Assembly (NCBI GenBank): GCA_030686995.1
Contig: CM060706.1
Span: 141,321,505 to 141,385,504 of the forward strand
DNA from: Artemisia argyi
Lineage: Eukaryota; Streptophyta; Magnoliopsida; Asterales; Asteraceae
DNA: 64,000 nucleotides
Reading direction: 5' to 3'
Numbering within the stretch: position 1 is the first letter of the stretch; each line of letters opens with the position of its first letter. A program made the position numbers and the translations under genes. Below are positions 58,338 through 64,000 of the stretch, one piece after another. The notes below the pieces were generated by a model. It worked only from the letters and a program-made list of their open reading frames with translations. It did not search any database and was not told the origin of the DNA.

Positions 58338-59021
58338 CTATCCCTCAATCACTGTATCTCAAAACGTTTTCCCAAATACAATTTCAACCTCGTTGGGACA
58401 TAACAACCCGTGAACACACTGTGCTTTCAACGGATCATAAATTGATCACTACTCCCACTCAGGCTTGACCTGTTGACCATTTCTGGTTAATCTGTTAGGT
58501 TGGTTTGGGAGGAGTCAAGGTTATTGTGCGTGTGCATGAAGTACGTTGCAAATATGAGCGTCAAAAAGAAGAGTAAGTTTACAAAACCCTCATGAATATA
58601 CAAGTTTTTTTCATAATATCAAATTTGCTGGCTGAACTATGGTTATGGTTTGAAATTTCAGGAGATCAAAAAAGGCTAAGGAAGTAGCCGAGCTCAAGGA
58701 TGAAGCAAATTTATCAAAGCAATCACCTTTAAGGTTTTGCTAAATTCCTTTTTTTAACGTCATAGTTTACTTCAGAGTTGGCTTTTTCAGCCCTTTGTTT
58801 GCTCTTTGGAATAACTGATCTTTCGCGTGAGGGGCATTGGAGTCATTGTTCTCAAACAGTGTCACCTGGTGCAGGAAATTCAAGGATATATGCTCTTGAG
58901 ACATATATGCTCTTGAGACACGCTTGCCACGTCATCCAACACAATTGTTTCAATGGCCTCACGATTGTCAGAAGCTGAAGAGTGAGAACGGGCTTTCAGT
59001 GGCTGAGGTCGTTGGAATCAG

Positions 59022-59689
59022 GTTCGTTCTCTCGTTGATCAATTTATATATCTATAATATACTGATATAAGTGATAACAAATTTAATAAGGCAATGTCTG
59101 ATTATACTAGCTCATAACCCCCTAATGTAGAAGTCTATCTACACAATTTTTGCAGCATTGCCTTATGTTATAGAAAATGTTTATTTCATGAAAGCATAAT
59201 TAGTTTTAAGACCATAGATAAAAATACACCTCGAGTGACTTGCAACCCATTTACCTGTTCCCTTGTACCTAGTGAAGTACCTAAAAAATGCCGTTTGAAT
59301 GTAAAGTATTAATATTAAATGTCTCTGTATCCAGGGTGGTACCTGAAGAATTTGCAAGAAAGAATTTGCGGGAAAGTTTAGTCATTTTTTCTTTCGTACA
59401 TTGCGGGCAGTAACACCACAAAGTGCAATATCAACAAGATTCAAGATTGTATGTTATAAGAAGGCTATCATGTTTTTTTTTTCTTTATTCGTGTTCAATG
59501 TTGTATTTCTTTAATAACATGGTAGACAAATGGATGGAGTTTTTTTTATGTTATGGGTATTGATTATATTCTCGTTTTTGTTTGGATTAATTTGTGTTAT
59601 GTTAATAAGCTAAGAATTTTAGTTTTATGTTTTGCTAAAAGTAAAAGGGTACGAAGAAACCAAGCATTTTGTGGTTGTCGGCAACTTGT
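59022..59689. other. Downstream of the kinesin fragment, nothing recognised
   Basis: A short coding-like stretch at 59335-59380 reads VVPEEFARKNLRES, but I cannot place it in kinesin-4. The rest is AT-rich without structure. Confidence 0.4.
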
Positions 59690-60061
59690 GGATAGTGACC
59701 ACTTTTTTGTCACTAATCAACCAAAATAGTGATCATCATTTCGTCTCTGGCAGATTAGTGACCAGATATTTGGTCACTAATCAACCAAAATAGTGACCAC
59801 CATTTATTATCTGGTAGATTAGTGACCAGATATTTGGTCACTGATTGATTTGAAGTTGTATCTACTCCATCCAATCAGTAACGACTTTTTGGTCACTATT
59901 TAGTGACAAAACTGCATTTGGTCTGTAAGTGTAATTAGTGACGGACCTATAGCGACCACAAGTGACCACCTAAATTTGGTCACTTATCACGTTTAGTGAC
60001 GAAATTGGTACTGTTTGTGACGAAAATTGCTGGTCATTAAAGTCACTTTTTTCTTGTAGTG
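59690..60061. mobile_element. CACTA right-end fragment
   Basis: Ends AAAGTCACTTTTTTCTTGTAGTG, the inverse of a CACTACAAGAAAAAAGTGAC start. The inside is full of TTTGGTCACTAA / TTAGTGACC subterminal words, with one ~83-bp tandem unit at 59700-59850. No left end is present. Confidence 0.7.
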
Positions 60062-60543
60062 TTATATACTTAGATATGTACTCCTATAAAACTGTAAATA
60101 TTTATGGATGTATACCAAATTGGAGGCCCCTTACAACAAGGGGCCTGTGCGGTTACATCACTTGCATATGCTAATCGCCGCTACTGTAGCTAGGGAATAC
60201 AATATATTTGTGAATATTTTCAGAAAAAAGTACAGTAATTACATATCAAATTCAAATAGCCATGAATGTTATATTGTCTGTGAGACGATCTGACATATAC
60301 CTCACATAATTTAGCCTCCAATCTTACTAGGCAAAGTTTTTAGGACACATCTCCATGTTAACATCATAACAATTTAACTAGAAAAATGATAAATTATTAT
60401 TAAAACAAATTATAACTTGTGTAAGGGAATGAAAGACATGTCAGTGCACCAACGGAGGAGCTTTTGTTTCTGGCCCTTCGGTTCTTTAGGCTCGTCGCTT
60501 GTTACATTACAAGTTTTTATTCGCACGATATATAGTCATGATG
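60062..60543. other. Intergenic, nothing recognised
   Basis: AT-rich. GGCCCCTTACAACAAGGGGCC at 60124-60145 is a perfect short hairpin of unknown meaning. Confidence 0.45.
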
Positions 60544-60551
60544 ATTAGATG

Positions 60552-60708
60552 CTAGGGCGGATAGAGGGGGGCTCCAGGGTGCCCGTGACGTATTTTTCCC
60601 CCGTTGTGTAAATTTTTGTAAAAAATCCCATTTTTTCTAAAATGCACCTTGTCCAAGAAAATCTGTTGCAAGTCTTCTTTAATTTTATTGAAAAGTACTC
60701 CGCCACTG
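60552..60708. mobile_element. hAT-type MITE, 157 bp
   Basis: Ends CTAGGGCGGATAG and, inverted, CAGTGGCGGAGTAC. Flanks ATTAGATG (60544-60551) and ATTAGAAG (60709-60716) form an 8-bp duplication with one mismatch. Confidence 0.7.
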
Positions 60709-60716
60709 ATTAGAAG

Positions 60717-61243
60717 AAAACTCGAGAGTGGATGTGTAACATTGAGTTTCAAGCAGGCTGCGTAGAATTATTAGCTTGAGCTGATCTGCATGTTTGTTAG
60801 ATCTGATCTGCATGTTTGTTATTTCTAAAAGTAAGATGCAAGTCTATCAAAGGATAGATTGTACTGATCATAAGTAACCTCTATACAGTATGTAAAAAAT
60901 AAAGTAAAACCATCACAAACCCAAAAGGTCTAAAACAGAATTCTGACATAAATATCATTTGTGGATAGTTCAAATTTTTGCAGGTTTCAACTAATTGTTA
61001 AAATCCAAAGGGAGACAAACAAACGATTCTTAAATTAAATAGCTGAAATACAAGTGATTAAATAGACATAATAAAAGAAAAAAATACAAACCAAAATGGT
61101 GAAATCGTTACAATTAGAGTAATACGCAACGGGTGAAGATATTTGGGCATGACTTCTGGTTTGTATTAACGACGATCAACAATTACATAAAAGAGGGATT
61201 TTCCAACTGTGGGTTAACAAGGAGAAATATTTATTGCCACATG
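60717..61243. other. 3' flank of the F-box gene
   Basis: AT-rich. The start includes a direct repeat GATCTGCATGTTTGTTA (60782-60820). It probably contains the F-box 3' UTR; no clear poly(A) signal was assigned. Confidence 0.5.
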
Positions 61244-61942
61244 CTACGATACATGCTCCCCGCTATCTAACAATTCAAGGCTTTCAAGACATCTTTCCAT
61301 GTAAACTTTGTTAAATCTTGAATCTGATAACACAGAACGCGCCCCTGTAATAGAATTGTAAAGTTCTAACCAATGGTAATAGTTGATCAAGAAATATCCA
61401 TTGGTGGACAGTTGCATGACATTTTTTATTTCTCCATCATCTGAATTACTTCTCAGTTTAAGATGCGCATACCAAGATGCAACATCATTGTACTTTTTCA
61501 TCACCCAAATCCAACAATCACCTCCAATTTCACAAGAAACCACAGCAAGACAACCACTAATGATCGTCGGTTTTCTGGAAACCCATCTAGGTTTTGGCAA
61601 CATAATCTTTCCGAAAACATGAGTACTTATATTGAATGTCAGTATATAATGATCAATTAACTCGGAATAAAGCTCAGCAATCCAATGCAACACACCATTG
61701 ACAAAACACGCTTGTAACTTGAGATATTCAAATGGAATAACAGGGGAAGGAATTAAAGACCAAGTGCGAGTCTTCATGGAGTAAACAAATGAATTTTCTA
61801 CAGTTCCTTTATATTTGATGTAGGATATTCTCACAATCTTGTAATCATCAGTAATTGGATCGAAACCTAAACCGACTGCCACAACTTGTTCTTTACCATG
61901 ATTCCGAAAAGAGGGATGATCAGGTAAGGTTAATTTACGCCT

Positions 61943-62390
61943 TGTTGGAAAACATAATCCATTAATCTTTGTTTTTCAATAAAGGCTGCATGTTTATCTT
62001 CTGTTTTTGGACTACTGCAATACGCACCAGCAATCACAGGAACATAGCAGTCATAAAATTGACCAATAAGGGTGAATACATAGGATTGATGACTTGTCAC
62101 TTGACAGTTAAATTCGGTTATACATGAAGGGACACAATGGTTGATTAAACCATCACACCTGTTGATTCATTCGAACCAACACAACCCTTCAATGACACCG
62201 ATTAGATTAGTATAAATACGTAGATTTCTGTAACATTATTTGTAACTCTTTCAGATTCAATAATATCAGATTATGGGTTCACCCAATCTTTCTTGTTTCT
62301 CTATTTATCGATTCTTTTTTATATGATGATTATCATGTGTTGTTAAGATCATTTCGATCTTGGAAATCCTCCCAAATAACCTGTCTAATA
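61943..62390 (+). repeat. 5' LTR of the TRIM-like element
   Basis: TGTTGGAAAACATAATCC to CCTGTCTAATA, with a TATAAATA box at about 62210. Confidence 0.92.
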
Positions 62391-62967
62391 ATTGGCATCA
62401 GAGCTTATGGGATCTAACAACACAAATCATTCTTTACAATCATCATTCGATCAGAGATGCTTTTAAGAAAAGAAAGCAACCATGGAAATAATGGATGCAT
62501 TTGAAAGGCTTGTTGGTTTTGCGCTTTACCAACAAAAGCCATGAAGATACTTGGCCTGTTAAAAACATGGCAGAAGATCTACATGCTACAATCAATATTT
62601 TTGGACGACTTCAATTGCTATTATAGCACTGCAAGGGGATCAGTTTTGGAACAGAAGGACTTGTTTCACTAGGCAAGGGAATTGCCATAATGGTCGAGAA
62701 GATCAAGTGATCAAAACCCATTGAGAAGAACAGTCATCAGATTGAGCATTTTATTTTTTAAGATCTTTAATAACAAGTATCAACAAATTACAAAGACGGT
62801 GTAGGAATAAGGCCAAGGGATTTACTTACCTTGAAGTCATAGAAAAGATCATGGAATCAGTGACGCACCAAATGGATAGAAGACATAAAGATCGAAGGAA
62901 GGCATCAAGGAACAAGGAGATTGCAAGGAGATTGAAGAAACAAAGATTAATAGATTAGGGGGGAATA

Positions 62968-63415
62968 TGTTGGAAAACATAATCCATTAATCTTTGTTTT
63001 TCAATAAAGGCTGCATGTTTATCTTCTGTTTTTGGACTATTGCAATACGCACCAGCAATCACAGGAACATAGTAGTCATAAAATTGACCAATAAGGGTGA
63101 ATACATAGGATTGATGACTTGTCACTTGACAGTTAAATTCGGTTATACATGAAGGGACACAATGGTTGATTAAACCATCACACCTATTGATTCATTTGAA
63201 CCAACACAACCCTTCAATGACACCGATTAGATTAGTATAAATATGTAGATTTCTGTAACATTATTTGTAACTCTTTCAGATTCAATAATATCAGATTATG
63301 GGTTCACCCAATCTTTCTTGTTTCTCTATTTATCGATTCTTTTTTATATGATGATTATCATGTGTTGTTAAGATCATTTCGGTCCTGGAAATCCTCCCAA
63401 ATAACCTGTCTAATA
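62968..63415 (+). repeat. 3' LTR of the TRIM-like element
   Basis: Matches the 5' LTR with about seven substitutions, mostly C/T or A/G. Confidence 0.92.
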
Positions 63416-63834
63416 CGCCTAATTGAAGGGTTCCATAGGCTAATACGTTTTTCATGATAATCAAAGAGACAAAGAATTCCATTACATGAATTGACAACTT
63501 TTGAAAGGTGGCAAGGGAATTGTTTTGTTGACGTATCAAACAATCCGAGTTCGTGACCCAACGGAAAACAGTCATCAGAATGTAATGTATGCAAGTCTTT
63601 AACTTCTCTTCTGCTGTGATAATCCAGCCTTCTGACGCGGACATCACGCGAATAAATTTCCCAGTGTCTGATGATGACTTTTTGGGAAGATTGAAGATAG
63701 TGCCTGCGCTTGAAATGGGGGCTACCAATATGAGAGTACCATGATTTGGAGAGACATCTAAATCGAACGAGGGTTTTGGCCGGTAGTCTTTCAAAGATCT
63801 TACCAATCACACCTTCACATAAATAACGTGACAT

Positions 63835-64000
63835 CTATTACTTTTTATTTCCTAGAACACAATACGATTTTAGCATTAAATTGTTAAGGCATAATCAAGA
63901 TAAGTATTGAACATTCGGTAAATCAAAATAACCTAAAAATCTAAATCTGAATAAATGATTATTATTCCCATGATTGTACTCATAGAATGCCAGAAAATAA
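63835..64000 (-). other. 5' flank of the F-box gene
   Basis: AT-rich promoter or leader sequence. No definite TATA box chosen. Confidence 0.45.

Larger units (their letters stand above)
45484..59021 (+). pseudogene. Kinesin-4 (KIN-4C-like) stalk fragment, broken
   Basis: Exons with GT/AG borders and consistent phase: 45484-45574 (VLQRKTEEAFMATKRLN), 45663-45688 (GPSGGPGDQ), 45794-45826 (ALLKAIDHELE), 58520-58572 (VIVRVHEVRCKYERQ), 58662-58733 (AKEVAELKDEAN) and about 58826-59021 (SQTVSPGAGNSRIYALE). These are consecutive coiled-coil blocks of plant kinesin-4 proteins, microtubule motors involved in wall or phragmoplast organisation. The motor domain is not in the window. In the last exon an 18-bp-scale tandem duplication shifts the frame and two CGA-type codons read TGA within SEAEE-ERAFSG-GRWNQ. 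The third intron (45827-58519) is 12.7 kb because of nested transposons. Confidence 0.8.
61943..63415 (+). mobile_element. TRIM-like miniature LTR retrotransposon, 1473 bp
   Basis: Two 448-bp LTRs (61943-62390, 62968-63415) with about 1.5% differences by eye. Perfect duplication CGCCT (61938-61942, 63416-63420). Primer-site TTGGCATCAGAGC follows the first LTR (one mismatch to iMet) and AGATTAGGGGGGAATA precedes the second. The 577-bp interior has no gag-pol. The LTR start is TGTTGGAAAAC and the end CTGTCTAATA (the usual CA is replaced by TA in both). Slightly larger than classic TRIMs. It disrupts the F-box gene. Confidence 0.92.
61244..63834 (-). pseudogene. F-box protein gene (F-box + FBA domain), split by a TRIM insertion
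   Basis: Minus-strand parts 63834-63416 and 61937-61244 total 1113 bases, 370 codons plus a stop, with no other break. They join in frame at PSIRR-KLTLPD when one copy of the CGCCT duplication is dropped. The F-box is at the N-terminus (residues about 5-45: IGKIFERLPAKTLVRFRCLS, KSWYSHI), the Skp1-binding part of an SCF ubiquitin ligase. The FBA-type domain follows, with NSCNGILCLF, LWNPSIRR, GLGFDP, DDYKIVRI and the VNGVLHWIAE block; it would bind substrate. The length and order are usual for plant FBA proteins. The start is set by MSRYLCEGVIGKIF. The insert adds stops, so this allele should give only an N-terminal peptide. The substrate is unknown. Confidence 0.9.

Noticed and set aside
45821..58505. 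AGGTT at 45824-45828 and again near 58497 as a target duplication of one giant element
   Set aside because: The supposed element would end in CTGTT rather than CA and share no terminal repeats. A 5-bp match can occur by chance, and part of the flank must be the original intron.

Overview
The window is nuclear DNA of a flowering plant. Genes have GT-AG introns, and the space between them is filled with plant transposons: Ty3/Gypsy, Athila-type, Copia, CACTA, hAT, Mutator-like and TRIM-like. The gag of the Copia element at 49.8-58.3 kb resembles gag families I associate with Asteraceae (daisy family; Artemisia/Tanacetum-like). That assignment is inference from remembered similarity. There are no operons, CRISPR arrays or bacterial features.

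Layout. 0-3.5 kb: the first three exons of a minus-strand response-regulator receiver gene, with a hAT element just inside its third intron. 3.54-11.02 kb: a complete but decayed Ty3/Gypsy element (TSD TCAAA) whose 5' LTR holds a LINE-like insert. 11.38-41.74 kb: a stack of nested non-autonomous Athila-like elements. Element A (11379-28332) was opened by a 10.45-kb CACTA transposon (13356-23807) that carries a broken S28 carboxypeptidase gene. Fragment B-prime (28333-30688, minus) follows. A second, truncated copy A-prime (30689-41737) was opened by element B (31327-39184), which was itself hit by a solo LTR (32912-34266). 41.87-43.41 kb: a Mutator-like element. 45.48-59.02 kb: exons of a broken kinesin-4 gene. 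One of its introns has grown to 12.7 kb and contains a gag-only Copia element that carries an inverted second copy of itself, a palindrome with arms of about 3.6 kb. 59.7-60.7 kb: a CACTA remnant and a hAT MITE. 61.24-63.83 kb: a minus-strand F-box gene split by a 1.47-kb TRIM-like element.

Host genes. Only the response regulator and the F-box gene look like resident genes. The F-box frame is intact on both sides of its insert. The kinesin and carboxypeptidase pieces are pseudogenes.

Most notable signals. (1) The Copia palindrome lies in a transcribed-sense intron and could produce hairpin RNA. (2) Two Athila-like families carry family-specific near-palindromes, TTACGGCGTAA or TGACGGCGTCA. 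Each is clustered just upstream of the LTR TATA box and again downstream of the protease region. (3) A two-hairpin module with base-pair covariation follows the last ORF in both families. (4) A pair of unrecognised ORFs sits where reverse transcriptase would be expected in element A.
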